This document shows, one piece after another, positions 9,101 to 17,582 of a stretch of 64,000 nucleotides of DNA (positions are counted from its first letter, which is position 1; each line of letters opens with the position of its first letter). This stretch comes from CAZMSD01 sp964568855. GTDB taxonomy: Bacteria > CAIWAD01. The DNA lies in the NCBI GenBank assembly GCA_964568855.1, contig CAZMSD010000008.1:1-64000 (forward strand), given 5' to 3'. Position numbers and translations under genes: made by a program. The notes below the pieces were generated by a model. The model did not search any database. It was not told the origin of the DNA and worked only from the letters and a program-made list of their open reading frames with translations.

Positions 9101-9742
9101 CGGGCCTATTCGGCCTTCACCTACAACGTGGAGCGGCTGGTGCCCTGGAGGACGCTCACCGGGCGGCAGCACTTCTACCTGGACCACGAGATGTACCTCG
9201 CCTTCGGCGAGAACCTGCCCACCCACAAGCCCTCGCCCAAGTGGCAGGCCTACGGCGACCTGCGCGAGACCCTGAAAGAAGGTCGGGCGCGGGTGCTCAA
9301 CTGCCTGACCCCCCACGGCAAGTGGCACATCCACTCGACCTACTGCGAGAACCTGCGCATGCTGACCCTTTCCCGGGGCTGCGAGCCCTGCTGGATCAGC
9401 GAGGTCGACGCCGACGAGTTGGGGATCCGGGACAACGACTGGGTGGAGGTCTTCAACGACCACGGCGTGTATTGCACGCGCGCCGTGGTCAGCGCGCGGA
9501 TCCCGCGGGGAGTGTGCATCGTGTATCACGTACCCGAGCGCACGGTCGGCATCCCCAAGTCGCAGGTGAGGGGCAACAAGCGGGCGGGCGGGCACAACAG
9601 CTTCACCCGCGTTCATTTGAAGCCCAACCTGCTGGCCGGGGGCTACGGCCAGTTCACCTACCACTTCAACTACTGGGGCCCCACCGCGCCCAACCGTGAT
9701 ACGCACGTAATCGTGAAGAAGATGGACAAGGTCGTGTTCTGA
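6122..9742 (+). CDS. narG: Respiratory nitrate reductase catalytic subunit NarG
   Basis: A 1206-residue molybdopterin oxidoreductase that reduces nitrate to nitrite at a Mo-bisMGD centre. The N-terminal FS0 [4Fe-4S] motif is complete: H33, C37, C41 and C76, with the same spacing as H49/C53/C57/C92 of E. coli NarG. The Mo ligand aspartate is D206 in the conserved S-F-Y-D-W-Y-C-D-L-P. Length matches the family (about 1,200-1,250). There is no twin-arginine signal at the N-terminus (M-S-W-I-T-D-V-L), so the active site should face the cytoplasm. It therefore needs nitrate import, which fits the two narK genes downstream. narH follows after 28 bp. Confidence 0.97.
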   Translation: MSWITDVLSPKTRQWEEFYRNRFQHDRVVRSTHGVNCTGGCSWQVHVKDGIVVWETQQVDYPLLEDTLPPYEPRGCQRGISFSWYLYSPLRIKYPLIRGALLDAYREERWKTGDPLEAWANLQSDPGRRGAYQEARGKGGFRRASWDEALEIIAVANIHTARTHGPDRVIGFSPIPAMSMLSYAAGSRFLQLFGGVNLSFYDWYCDLPNASPEIWGEQTDVAESADWYNSKFIAVMGANLNMTRTPDTHFFAEARHNGTKAVVFAPDFNQVAKYADQWIPLHAGSDGAYWMAVTHVILKEFHHERRTPYFLDYARRYTDSPYLVELEQGECGWKPGRLLRANRVSRFRDVEHGDWKFLNFNESDGRLVMPKGSVGHRWDKQGGNWNMKAEDALDNGSYEAALTLLERHDEVLQVEFADWSLQARHRRGVPVRWLETVDGGKVPVATVYDLIMAQYGVDRGLPGGYPKDYDDRDSSYTPAWQEIFTGVDARTVIHFAREWAETASATGGKCSIIIGAGINHWYHNNLIYRAGIMALMLCGCVGRNGGGLNHYVGQEKLAPTDSWGSIAFAKDWVPAARLQQAPLWHYINTCQYRYDGSFANYNTLPENDWTRGHNADWIYRAVRMGWMPFYPQFNRNTLDLCEEAVAAGAAGDEEIASHVLEKLKSRELSYAASDPEAEENHPRVWYIWRGNAIMGSMKGHEYLLEHYLGTHSNKIARDAADEKPEEVKWHEIAPKGKMDLVVDLNFRMDSSALYSDIVLPAASWYEKADLNSTDMHSFIHPLSAAIAPVWESKTDWEIFRSIAERTAEVARACGFGGKKDIVAAPLSHDSADELAQPAVQDWYKGECEAVPGRTMHKLVVVDRDYTRLHERFVSLGRAVRTTGLGAHGNHYSCADAYDEMLESTRFPVERVDGEALPSLREDVWAADAVLHLSTLTNGGLNHRAYRNAELKTGLSLADLSEGNQDGRMSYAELQAQPRRYNTSPVWSGLMNGGRAYSAFTYNVERLVPWRTLTGRQHFYLDHEMYLAFGENLPTHKPSPKWQAYGDLRETLKEGRARVLNCLTPHGKWHIHSTYCENLRMLTLSRGCEPCWISEVDADELGIRDNDWVEVFNDHGVYCTRAVVSARIPRGVCIVYHVPERTVGIPKSQVRGNKRAGGHNSFTRVHLKPNLLAGGYGQFTYHFNYWGPTAPNRDTHVIVKKMDKVVF

Positions 9743-9770
9743 CCGCCCCAGAAGGGAGAGACCCACCGCC

Positions 9771-11324
9771 ATGGACGTGAGAGCGCAGATATCGATGGTG
9801 TTCCACCTGGACAAGTGCCTGGGGTGTCACACCTGTTCCATCGCCTGCAAGAACATCTGGACCGACCGCAAGGGCGCGGAGTACATGTGGTGGAACAACG
9901 TCGAGACCAAGCCCGGCAGCGGGTATCCGGGGAAGTGGGAGGACCAGGAGATCTACCGGGGCGGCTGGCGGCGGCGCAAGGACGGCCTCTCGCTGAAGGG
10001 CGCCGGCAAGCTGCGCGGCCTGCTGAACATCTTCCACAATCCCAACCTGCCGGAGATCGACGACTACTACGAGCCCTTCACCTACAAGTACCTGGACCTG
10101 ATCCGTTCCCCGGCCATGGACGACCAGCCCACGGCGCGCCCGGTCTCGCTGATCACGGGCAAGCCCATGGAGATCAGGATGGGCCCCAACTGGGACGACG
10201 ATCTGAGCGGGACGCCGGATTTCGCCCGCCGCGATCCTAACCTGAAGGACCTCAGCCGGGCGGAACAGGAGGCCATGTTCCAGCTGGAGCGCATGGCCTT
10301 CTTCTACCTGCCGCGGATCTGCAACCACTGCCTGAATCCCGCCTGCGTGGCCTCCTGCCCCTCGGGCGCGATCTACAAGCGCGGCGAGGACGGCGTCGTG
10401 CTGATCAACCAGGAGGTCTGCCGCGCCTGGCGCATGTGCGTAACGGCCTGCCCCTACAAGAAGTCGTATTACAACTGGGGAACGGGCAAGTCCGAGAAGT
10501 GCATTCTCTGTTATCCGCGCCTGGAGTCGGGACAGGCCCCCGCCTGCATGCACTCCTGCGTGGGGCGGATCCGCTACCTGGGCGTGCTGCTGTACGACGC
10601 GGACCGCATCGAATCCGCGGCCGGGGCCGGCGACGAGAGCGAGCTCCCGGCACGGCAGCGCGACCTGCTGCTGGATCCCCGGGATCCGGATGTGATACAA
10701 GCGGCCTACGAGCACGGCGTCCCCGAATCGACGATCGAGGCGGCCCGGCGGTCGCCGGTCTACCGCTTCGTCAAGGAGTGGGGGCTGGCCCTGCCGCTGC
10801 ACGCCGAGTTCCGCACGCTGCCGATGCTCTTCTACGTGCCGCCCCTGCTGCCCGTGATGGCCTCGCTGAGCGAGACGGACCACGAGGAGCAGGCGGCCAA
10901 GCTGGATCCCATCGCCAAACACTGGAACGACGACCGGCTGTACGACACAAGCGGCGGGGACTTCTTCGCGGCCGTCGAGAAGGCCCGCGTGCCGCTGAAG
11001 TACATGGCGAGTCTCTTCGGCGCCGGCGAGACGGAGCCGGTCAAGGCCGCCCTGAACAAGCTGCTGGCGGTGCGCATTCATCGCCGCAGCCGCACGGTGG
11101 GCGATATCGAGGCGAACCGGGCGGACCGCGCCCTGGCCGCCGCCGGACTGAGGCCGGAGGACGCCGAGCGGATCTACCACCTGACTTCGCTGGCCAGGTT
11201 CGACGAGCGCTTCGTGATCCCGCCAGCCCACCGCGAGCAGGCGCTCGAAATGCTGGAGTTCGTCGGAGACGCGAAGGGATCGGCCGGCTTCGGGTTTCGC
11301 GAAAAGGCCGAGCGGGGGGCCTGA
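9771..11324 (+). CDS. narH: Nitrate reductase iron-sulfur subunit NarH
   Basis: A 517-residue ferredoxin-like electron-transfer subunit linking the NarI hemes to NarG. All cluster ligands are visible and fall at the same residue numbers as in E. coli NarH: C16/C19/C22/C26, C184/C187/C192/C196, C217/W220/C223/C227 and C244/C247/C259/C263. The tryptophan at 220 marks the [3Fe-4S] cluster. This indicates three [4Fe-4S] clusters and one [3Fe-4S]. A ribosome site (GAAGGGAGAG) lies upstream of the ATG. The stop is 5 bp before narJ, typical of tight operon coupling. Confidence 0.97.
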   Translation: MDVRAQISMVFHLDKCLGCHTCSIACKNIWTDRKGAEYMWWNNVETKPGSGYPGKWEDQEIYRGGWRRRKDGLSLKGAGKLRGLLNIFHNPNLPEIDDYYEPFTYKYLDLIRSPAMDDQPTARPVSLITGKPMEIRMGPNWDDDLSGTPDFARRDPNLKDLSRAEQEAMFQLERMAFFYLPRICNHCLNPACVASCPSGAIYKRGEDGVVLINQEVCRAWRMCVTACPYKKSYYNWGTGKSEKCILCYPRLESGQAPACMHSCVGRIRYLGVLLYDADRIESAAGAGDESELPARQRDLLLDPRDPDVIQAAYEHGVPESTIEAARRSPVYRFVKEWGLALPLHAEFRTLPMLFYVPPLLPVMASLSETDHEEQAAKLDPIAKHWNDDRLYDTSGGDFFAAVEKARVPLKYMASLFGAGETEPVKAALNKLLAVRIHRRSRTVGDIEANRADRALAAAGLRPEDAERIYHLTSLARFDERFVIPPAHREQALEMLEFVGDAKGSAGFGFREKAERGA

Positions 11325-11329
11325 GACGC

Positions 11330-11995
11330 ATGGAGCCGATGACGGAAACGTACGACAGGCTCGCCGGCCTCTTCGCCTATCCGGCGAGGGGCTTCCGGGA
11401 ATCCGTCGCCGAGACGCAGACCTTCCTCGACGAGCGCCTTCCCGGGGGAGGGGCGGAACTCCGGCCCTTCAGCGATTACGCCGCAGGCGCGGCGCCCGAC
11501 GACCTCGAGGAATTGTATACGCGCACCTTCGACGTGCAGGCGATCACCACCCTCGACCTGGGCTACGTGCTCTTCGGCGACGACTACAAGCGCGGGGCCT
11601 TGCTGGCGAACCTGAACCGCGAACACCGGGAGGCCGGCCTGGACTGCGGCACGGAACTGGCCGACCACCTGCCCAACGTGCTGCGGCTGCTGCCCCGGAT
11701 AACCGACGATCGGTTGCGCGCCGAGTTCGTGTCACGCATCCTGGCGCCGGGCCTGGCCCGGATGATCGGGGAGTTCGAACAGGGCAGAATCGAAGCGAAG
11801 ACGGCCGTCTTCCGCAAGCATCACAAGACCTTGATCGCGCGCTCGGAGGAGCATGCGATCGTCTACCGGTATCCGCTGCGCGCGGTGTACCGGGCCCTGG
11901 AACACGGTTTCGACCTGGACGATGTCCAGGCCCCCGCGCAGGGAGCCGGCTTCCTCGAGTCGCTGCGCGACGAAATGAGAATCGAGTCCACGTAA
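11330..11995 (+). CDS. narJ: Nitrate reductase assembly chaperone NarJ
   Basis: A 221-residue TorD/NarJ-type chaperone that inserts the molybdenum cofactor into NarG and holds the NarGH complex until it docks on NarI; it is not part of the mature enzyme. Family signatures include E-L-Y-T-R-T-F-D, the D-L-G-Y-V-L-F-G-D-D-Y-K-R-G block, and the E-E-H-A-I-V-Y-R-Y-P-L-R region near the C-terminus. The ATG at 11330 was chosen because it follows the narH stop by 5 bp; an upstream extension of the frame would overlap narH by about 900 bp. M4 is an alternative start. The stop codon lies inside GTAATAC, one of the motif-family sites described in the findings. Confidence 0.93.
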   Translation: MEPMTETYDRLAGLFAYPARGFRESVAETQTFLDERLPGGGAELRPFSDYAAGAAPDDLEELYTRTFDVQAITTLDLGYVLFGDDYKRGALLANLNREHREAGLDCGTELADHLPNVLRLLPRITDDRLRAEFVSRILAPGLARMIGEFEQGRIEAKTAVFRKHHKTLIARSEEHAIVYRYPLRAVYRALEHGFDLDDVQAPAQGAGFLESLRDEMRIEST

Positions 11996-12016
11996 TACAA
12001 GCGAGAGGCGCCGGAG

Positions 12017-12745
12017 ATGGCGATACTGGATCAGTTCCTCTGGATCGGGCTGCCCTATGCAGCCCTGGTCCTGTTCCCGGCGGGCGGCATCTACCGCTAC
12101 CGGCGCCGCGGGTTCAGCTATTCTTCCCTGTCTTCGCAATTCCTCGAAGGGGGCGGGCTGTTCTGGGGCTCGCTGCCTTTCCACTGGGGTCTGGCCTTCC
12201 TGTTCTTCGGCCACCTGGCGGCCTTCCTTTTCCCGGAGACCCTGCTCGCCTTCAACAACCACCCCGTGCGGCTGCTGATCATCGAGATCAGCGCCTTCGC
12301 TTCCGGAGTGCTGGTGCTGTTCGGCCTGCTCGCGCTGTTCATCCGCCGCGTGGGACGGCCGCGCATCAGGGTCGTCACCAGCAGGATGGACCTGGTGATC
12401 GAGGTGCTGCTGATCGTCCAGGTGGTGCTCGGTCTGCTGACGGCTCTCACCGCCCGCTGGGGATCCTCCTGGTTCGCCGCCTCGCTGACGCCCTACCTGC
12501 GTTCCCTGTTCATCCTGCAGCCCGACATCAGCGTGGTCGCTACGCTGCCCCTGCTGGTGAAGCTACACCTCATCGGCGCCTTCCTGCTCGCGGCGCTGAT
12601 CCCCTTCTCGCGCCTGGTGCACCTCCTGGTGCTGCCCCTGCACTATACCTGGCGGCCCCTGCAACGGGTCATCTGGAACTGGAATCCGAAAGAGCTGCGC
12701 CGCCCCGGGACTCCCTGGACGATTCACGAACCAAGGAACAACTGA
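12017..12745 (+). CDS. narI: Nitrate reductase cytochrome b subunit NarI
   Basis: A 242-residue membrane subunit with about five transmembrane helices that oxidises quinol and passes electrons through two b hemes to NarH. The heme ligands are visible: H56 and H66 (P-F-H-W-G and F-G-H-L-A) and H184 and H202 (K-L-H-L-I-G and L-V-H-L-L). The first pair matches E. coli NarI H56/H66 and the 18-residue spacing of the second pair matches H187/H205. The C-terminal tail is hydrophilic (W-N-W-N-P-K-E-L). The ATG follows a GGAG ribosome site, 21 bp after narJ. Confidence 0.96.
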   Translation: MAILDQFLWIGLPYAALVLFPAGGIYRYRRRGFSYSSLSSQFLEGGGLFWGSLPFHWGLAFLFFGHLAAFLFPETLLAFNNHPVRLLIIEISAFASGVLVLFGLLALFIRRVGRPRIRVVTSRMDLVIEVLLIVQVVLGLLTALTARWGSSWFAASLTPYLRSLFILQPDISVVATLPLLVKLHLIGAFLLAALIPFSRLVHLLVLPLHYTWRPLQRVIWNWNPKELRRPGTPWTIHEPRNN

Positions 12746-12838
12746 CCGCTTCGCCCGCGTTGGAGTCCCCCGGAACGCGAGCGGCCGGGACCCGCCGAGC
12801 GCCTCGTGCAAGCCGCCGGTGGAAAAGCGAGTACGAAC

Positions 12839-14383
12839 ATGCCTAGACCGGAACTCGTCGATTTCAGCCAGGAGCGCATCCGGGTCCTCCACTACACCTG
12901 GATCGCCTTCTTCATCACCTTCTTCGTCTGGTTCAACATGGCGCCCCTGGCCACAACAATGCTGCGGCAGGTGTCCTGGCTGACCAAGGAGCACCTGAAG
13001 GTCCTGGCCATCTGCAACGTGGCGCTCACAATTCCCGCGCGCATCGTCATCGGGGCGATGATCGATCGGTTCGGCCCCCGTATCGTGTTTTCCGGACTGA
13101 TGATCAGCATGTCGATCCCGGTGTTCGTGTTCGCATTCGGCAACAGCTTCCTGCAGCTGCTGATCTCGCGCCTCATACTGGGATCCATCGGCGCCGGCTT
13201 CGTGGTGGGCATCAAGATGGTGGCCAACTGGTTCCCGCCGAAGCTGATCGGCAGGGCGGAGGGCTTCTACGCCGGCTGGGGCAACTTCGGCTCGGCCTGG
13301 GCGGCCATGACCATGCCCTGGATCGCCATCAACCTCTTCGAGGACTTCCTGAACTTGGGCGAGCACGCCTGGCGCTACGCCCTGGCCGTTAACGGCCTGG
13401 TGTCCCTGCTTTACGGGGTGTGGTACTTCTTCCTGGTCAAGGACGGGCCCACCGGCCGGCAGGAGAACAGGGCCAGGAAGACCGAGCCGATGACGGTCTC
13501 CTCCTACTTGGACCTGACCCAGTATCTGCTCTGGTCGTTTCCCCTGGTGGGCGCCATGGGGATCCTGGCCTGGCGGATCAGCAGCGTCAGCGTGGGCGGC
13601 CAGGCCCTGCTCACGCCCCTGGTCCTGAATCTCATCTACGCGGTGCTGGCGCTGGTCTACGTGATGCACGTGGTCAAAGTGCTGCAGATCAACCTGCCTG
13701 TGTTGCGGGCGGGAGTTCCCGAGGAAGAGAAGTACCACTGGGGAAGCGTGGCCGCCCTCAACAGCACCTACTTCGCCAATTTCGGCGCCGAACTCGCCGT
13801 GGTCTCGATGCTGCCCATGTTCTTCGAGACAACTTTCCGGACCCTGAGCGGCATCTCGGGAAATCCGATCATGACCGCCACCCTGGCCGGCGTCATCGCC
13901 TCTTCCTTCGCCTTCGTGAACCTGGTCGCCCGACCGCTGGGGGGGCTGATCTCGGATACGATGAAAAACCGCAAGCGCATCATGCTGATCTACATGCTGG
14001 GCATCGCGCTGGGTTTCTTCGGGATGGCGCAGATCGGCCAGTACGGACCGGTGGTGGAGGGCGTCCAGACGCTGATTCCCACCTTCGACGGCGTCTGGTG
14101 GCTGGCGGTCTCCGTCCTGATCACCATCATCTGTTCCATGTTCGTCCAGGGAGCGGAGGGGGCCACTTTCGCCGTCATTCCGATGATCAAGCGCAGCATG
14201 ACCGGCCAGATCGCCGGGATGGCCGGAGCTTATGGAAACGTGGGCGCCGTCTTCTACCTGGTCCTCTACTCCCTGGTGGATTCCAAGACCTTCTTCCTTA
14301 CGATTTCCGCGGGAGCGACCATCAGCTTCCTGATCTGCGCCTTCATGATGGAAGAGCCCAGGGACGCCTTCGCCGAGGAATAG
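12839..14383 (+). CDS. narK: Major-facilitator nitrate/nitrite transporter, NarK family (first copy)
   Basis: A 514-residue MFS protein with about 12-14 predicted transmembrane helices. NarK/NNP features include R-I-V-I-G-A-M-I-D-R-F-G-P-R in the loop after TM2 and the glycine-rich signatures G-F-V-V-G-I-K-M-V-A-N-W-F-P and G-A-Y-G-N-V-G-A-V. It should carry nitrate inward (with protons or in exchange for nitrite), as the cytoplasm-facing NarG requires. An upstream GTG at 12806 would add 11 residues; the ATG at 12839 fits family N-termini better, though neither has a strong ribosome site. The 93-bp gap after narI is the longest in the operon. Confidence 0.92.
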   Translation: MPRPELVDFSQERIRVLHYTWIAFFITFFVWFNMAPLATTMLRQVSWLTKEHLKVLAICNVALTIPARIVIGAMIDRFGPRIVFSGLMISMSIPVFVFAFGNSFLQLLISRLILGSIGAGFVVGIKMVANWFPPKLIGRAEGFYAGWGNFGSAWAAMTMPWIAINLFEDFLNLGEHAWRYALAVNGLVSLLYGVWYFFLVKDGPTGRQENRARKTEPMTVSSYLDLTQYLLWSFPLVGAMGILAWRISSVSVGGQALLTPLVLNLIYAVLALVYVMHVVKVLQINLPVLRAGVPEEEKYHWGSVAALNSTYFANFGAELAVVSMLPMFFETTFRTLSGISGNPIMTATLAGVIASSFAFVNLVARPLGGLISDTMKNRKRIMLIYMLGIALGFFGMAQIGQYGPVVEGVQTLIPTFDGVWWLAVSVLITIICSMFVQGAEGATFAVIPMIKRSMTGQIAGMAGAYGNVGAVFYLVLYSLVDSKTFFLTISAGATISFLICAFMMEEPRDAFAEE

Positions 14384-14395
14384 AGTACCCGATCC

Positions 14396-14412
14396 CGCCG
14401 AAGTCTTCGGCG
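14396..14412 (+). other. Hairpin between the two narK genes
   Basis: CGCCGAA (14396-14402), loop GTC, TTCGGCG (14406-14412): a perfect 7-bp stem followed by TTCTC, just upstream of the AAGGAG ribosome site of the second transporter gene. It could be a weak terminator or a processing/stability element that sets the level of the last gene. Confidence 0.45.
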
Positions 14413-14431
14413 TTCTCAAGGAGTTGAAGCC

Positions 14432-16078
14432 ATGTCGCAAGTGAATCTCGGCCGCTGGAACGTGGAGGACGAGGACTTCTGGCGGAGTACGGGCAAGGCC
14501 ATCGCCACCCGGAATCTCTGGATCTCCATTCCGAGCCTGCTCTGCGGCTTCGCAGTCTGGCTGATGTGGGGCATCATCACGGTCCAGATGCTTAACCTGG
14601 GCTTTCCATTCAGCCAGTCGGACCTCTTCACGCTCGCCGCCATCGCCGGCTTGACGGGGGCCACGCTGCGCATTCCCAGCACTTTCTTCATCCGCATCGC
14701 CGGCGGCCGGAACACGATCTTCTTCACCACGGCCCTGCTGATGGTTCCGGCCCTGGGCGCGGGTCTCTTCCTGCAGAACCGGGAGACGCCGCTCTGGGTC
14801 TTCCAGGTCCTGGCTTTTCTCTCGGGTTTCGGCGGGGGCAACTTCGCCTCATCGATGAGCAACATCAGCTTCTTCTTCCCCAAGAAGGTCCAGGGAACCT
14901 CCCTGGGACTCAACGCCGGGCTGGGCAACTTCGGCGTGACCACCATGCAGATCCTGGTTCCCCTGGTGATGACCTTCCCGCTGCTGGCCGGTCTCAGCGG
15001 GGCTCCGATGACGTTGACCAACACCAGCGGCACCCTGATCGGAAAAATCCCCGCGGGAAGCGCCGCCTGGATCCAGAACGCCGGCTTCGTCTGGCTGCTC
15101 TTCCTGGTGCCGCTTGCCTTTCTCGGCTGGTTCAAGATGAACAACATCGTCACCGAGGCCGTCACGCCAAATCCGGGAAATCCCGTCTCGGCATTCCTGA
15201 AGATCTCCTTCCTGCTGGGAATCGGCTTCGTCACGGCGGCCGTGGGCCTGTATTACATCCTGCCCCCGCCGAACGGCTACGCGGGCGGCAACTGGTTCGC
15301 GGACAACATCCTCAAGAACAAGTGGATCGTGCTGCCCACGATCATCGTGATGACCGTGGTGCTGATGAAGTTCCTCTCGCCGGGCGCGCTGAAGGAGAAC
15401 CTGCAGCGGCAATACAGGATCTTCGAGAACAAGCACACCTGGGCCATGACCATCATCTACACCATGACCTTCGGCTCTTTCATCGGCTACTCCGCCGCCT
15501 TTCCCCTGGCGATCAAGGTGATCTTCGGCTTCACCCACGTGCCCGGTCCAGGAGGCGTCATGGTGCACGACGCCGTCAATCCCAACGGGCCCAGCGCCCT
15601 GATGTTCGCCTGGATGGGGCCTTTCATCGGGGCGCTGATCCGTCCCGTGGGCGGGTGGATCTCGGACAAGGTGGGCGGGGCGAAAATCACCCAGATCGTC
15701 TCGATCGTGATGATCCTCTCCGCCCTGGGAGTGGCCTACTTCATGGCCGCGGCCTACCGCTCCGCCACGCCCGAGCAGTACTTCCTGCCCTTCTTCCTGC
15801 TCTTCATCGTCCTGTTCACCGCCACCGGCGTGGGCAACGGCTCCACCTTCCGCACCATCGCCATGGTCTTCAACGAGGAGCAGGCCGGCCCGGCCCTGGG
15901 CTGGACCTCCGCCGTGGCCGCCTACGGCGCCTTTATCATTCCGAAGGTCTTCGGCGAACAGATCAAGGCCACCACGCCCGAGTACGCCCTCTACGGCTTC
16001 GCCGTCTTCTATTTCGTCTGCCTGCTGCTCAACTGGTGGTTCTACCTGCGGCCGAAGGCCTACGTAAAGAATCCGTGA
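14432..16078 (+). CDS. narK: Major-facilitator nitrate/nitrite transporter, NarK family (second copy)
   Basis: A 548-residue MFS protein, distinct in sequence from the preceding transporter. It carries the NNP signatures G-F-G-G-G-N-F-A-S-S-M (TM5) and G-V-G-N-G-S-T-F-R-T-I (TM11) and a conserved R-P-x-G-G-W-I-S-D-K-x-G loop. Paired NarK1/NarK2 transporters, separate or fused, occur beside narGHJI in several denitrifiers, where one acts as a nitrate/proton symporter and the other as a nitrate/nitrite exchanger. Which copy does which cannot be read from the sequence by eye. The AAGGAG ribosome site lies 8 bp before the ATG. This is the last gene of the nar operon; the next gene is convergent. 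Confidence 0.92.
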   Translation: MSQVNLGRWNVEDEDFWRSTGKAIATRNLWISIPSLLCGFAVWLMWGIITVQMLNLGFPFSQSDLFTLAAIAGLTGATLRIPSTFFIRIAGGRNTIFFTTALLMVPALGAGLFLQNRETPLWVFQVLAFLSGFGGGNFASSMSNISFFFPKKVQGTSLGLNAGLGNFGVTTMQILVPLVMTFPLLAGLSGAPMTLTNTSGTLIGKIPAGSAAWIQNAGFVWLLFLVPLAFLGWFKMNNIVTEAVTPNPGNPVSAFLKISFLLGIGFVTAAVGLYYILPPPNGYAGGNWFADNILKNKWIVLPTIIVMTVVLMKFLSPGALKENLQRQYRIFENKHTWAMTIIYTMTFGSFIGYSAAFPLAIKVIFGFTHVPGPGGVMVHDAVNPNGPSALMFAWMGPFIGALIRPVGGWISDKVGGAKITQIVSIVMILSALGVAYFMAAAYRSATPEQYFLPFFLLFIVLFTATGVGNGSTFRTIAMVFNEEQAGPALGWTSAVAAYGAFIIPKVFGEQIKATTPEYALYGFAVFYFVCLLLNWWFYLRPKAYVKNP

Positions 16079-16089
16079 TTGTGATTAAG

Positions 16090-16139
16090 ACGGCGTTCGG
16101 TTCTTGATAATTCGCCATTGCGTGGCGAAAATACGCCGT
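16090..16139. terminator. Compound hairpin between convergent narK and glnA
   Basis: An outer pairing of ACGGCGT with ACGCCGT encloses an inner perfect stem, TTCGCCA (16111-16117), loop TTGCG, TGGCGAA (16123-16129), followed by AAAAT. It lies in the 79-bp gap between two convergent stop codons, so it can serve as a bidirectional terminator. T-runs are short. Confidence 0.5.
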
Positions 16140-16157
16140 GATTCAGCGAATTGCCTG

Positions 16158-17582
16158 CTACAACCTGTAATACAGATTCATCTCGAAGGGATGGGGCCGG
16201 TTCCGGACGGCCACCACTTCCTTGGTCTTCTCGGCGATCCAGCTCTCGATCAGCTCTTCCTTGAACACGCCGCCGGCCAGCAGGTAATCGTGATCCTCCC
16301 GCAGGGCCTCCAGCGCTTCCTCGAGGCTGGTGGGGATCGAGTGGAGCCTTGCTCTCCGCTCCTCGCTCCAGGCGAAGATGTTGTCGTCGAAGGGGCCGAA
16401 TCCGTTTTCGGGGGTGGGCAGGATGCGGCGCTTGATTCCGTCCAGGCCGGCCATCAGCAGGGCGCTCATGGCGAAGTAGTAGTTGCAGGTGCCGTCCGAG
16501 GTGCGGAATTCGATGCGCTTGTACTCCTCGCTGGTGGCGTAGCGCGGGATGCGGATGGCCGCGCTGCGGTTCGCCAGGCCGAAAAACAGTTTCACCGGCG
16601 CTTCGTAGCCCGGCAACAGGCGCTTGTAGGAGTTGGTGCTGGGGTTGGTGAAGGCGGCCAGGGAGCGGCCGTGGCTCAGGATGCCGCCGATGAACCAGAG
16701 GGCCTCGTCCGAGAGGTCCGCGTAGCCGCCCTTCCTGTAGAAGACGTTCCGGCCGCCCTTGCGGAGCTGAATGTGGAAGTGCATGCCGTTGCCCGGTTCG
16801 TCGTACAGGGGCTTGGGCATGAAAGTGGCGGTCAGATCGTTGCGCAGCGCCATGTTGTGGATGATGTCCTTGATGTACATCATCCGGTCGACGATCAGCC
16901 GGAAGTCGCAGAGATCCGTTTCGATCTCCTGCTGGCCCGAGAGGCCCACCTCGTGATGGTGATACCTTACGGGGCAGCCCGTCGCTTCGATCAGGTCGAC
17001 CATCTCCTGCCGGATGTCCGCGTACTTGTCGAAGGGAGTGTCGATCTGATAGCCCTTGCGGTTGGCCACGGCGGTGCCGTCCCGGTCCTGGTAGCCGAAG
17101 GGCAGGTCTTCCTTGTTCTCGGCCGAGGTGAACTTGTAACCCGCGCTGAACTTGCCGTTGTGGATTTCGGCCTCGTTGAAGAGGTAGAACTCGAACTCGG
17201 GAATCCAGAGGGACTGGTCCGCCGCGCCGCTGCCCTCCAGGAAGACCTGGGCGCGCTGGGCCAGGCTGCGGGGATCCCTGGCGACGCCCTGGCCGGTCTC
17301 CGCGTCGCAGATGTGCGACAGCATGCGCAGCGTGGGCGCGGCGGTGAAGGGGTCCACGATCGCGGTGGAGGGATCGGGCCGCAGGAGCATGTCGCCCGAT
17401 TCCACGGAGCGCATGCCGGGCACGCTGGAGCTGTCGAAGGGAATGCCGTTCCGCATCACGGTCTTCAGCCGTGACACGGGAAATGTCAGGTGATACCAGT
17501 TGCCCACGAGGTCCGAGTACTTGACATCCACGCTGTTGATGCCGTGTTCGTCGATGGTTTTCCGCAGGGCTTCGAGATTCAT
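16158..17582 (-). CDS. glnA: Type I glutamine synthetase
   Basis: A 474-residue cytoplasmic enzyme that makes glutamine from glutamate, ammonia and ATP. It has the beta-grasp N-domain (S-V-D-V-K-Y-S-D-L-V-G-N-W-Y-H) and catalytic motifs: metal ligands in E-F-E-F-Y-L-F and H-H-H-E-V-G, the ammonia-site loop, G-N-G-M-H-F-H-I, and N-R-S-A-A-I-R-I-P-R-Y. In the region equivalent to the adenylylation tyrosine (N-L-Y-D-L-P in enterobacteria) it reads D-D-N-I-F-A-W, so the modified Tyr is Phe. Control by adenylylation is therefore unlikely. A GGGAG ribosome site precedes the ATG. It is convergent with nar and separated by 108 bp from recD. Confidence 0.95.
   Translation of the reverse strand: MNLEALRKTIDEHGINSVDVKYSDLVGNWYHLTFPVSRLKTVMRNGIPFDSSSVPGMRSVESGDMLLRPDPSTAIVDPFTAAPTLRMLSHICDAETGQGVARDPRSLAQRAQVFLEGSGAADQSLWIPEFEFYLFNEAEIHNGKFSAGYKFTSAENKEDLPFGYQDRDGTAVANRKGYQIDTPFDKYADIRQEMVDLIEATGCPVRYHHHEVGLSGQQEIETDLCDFRLIVDRMMYIKDIIHNMALRNDLTATFMPKPLYDEPGNGMHFHIQLRKGGRNVFYRKGGYADLSDEALWFIGGILSHGRSLAAFTNPSTNSYKRLLPGYEAPVKLFFGLANRSAAIRIPRYATSEEYKRIEFRTSDGTCNYYFAMSALLMAGLDGIKRRILPTPENGFGPFDDNIFAWSEERRARLHSIPTSLEEALEALREDHDYLLAGGVFKEELIESWIAEKTKEVVAVRNRPHPFEMNLYYRL

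Noticed and set aside
12806..12838. GTG 12806 as the narK start
   Set aside because: The extra 11 residues do not resemble NarK N-termini and have no ribosome site; ATG 12839 is preferred.
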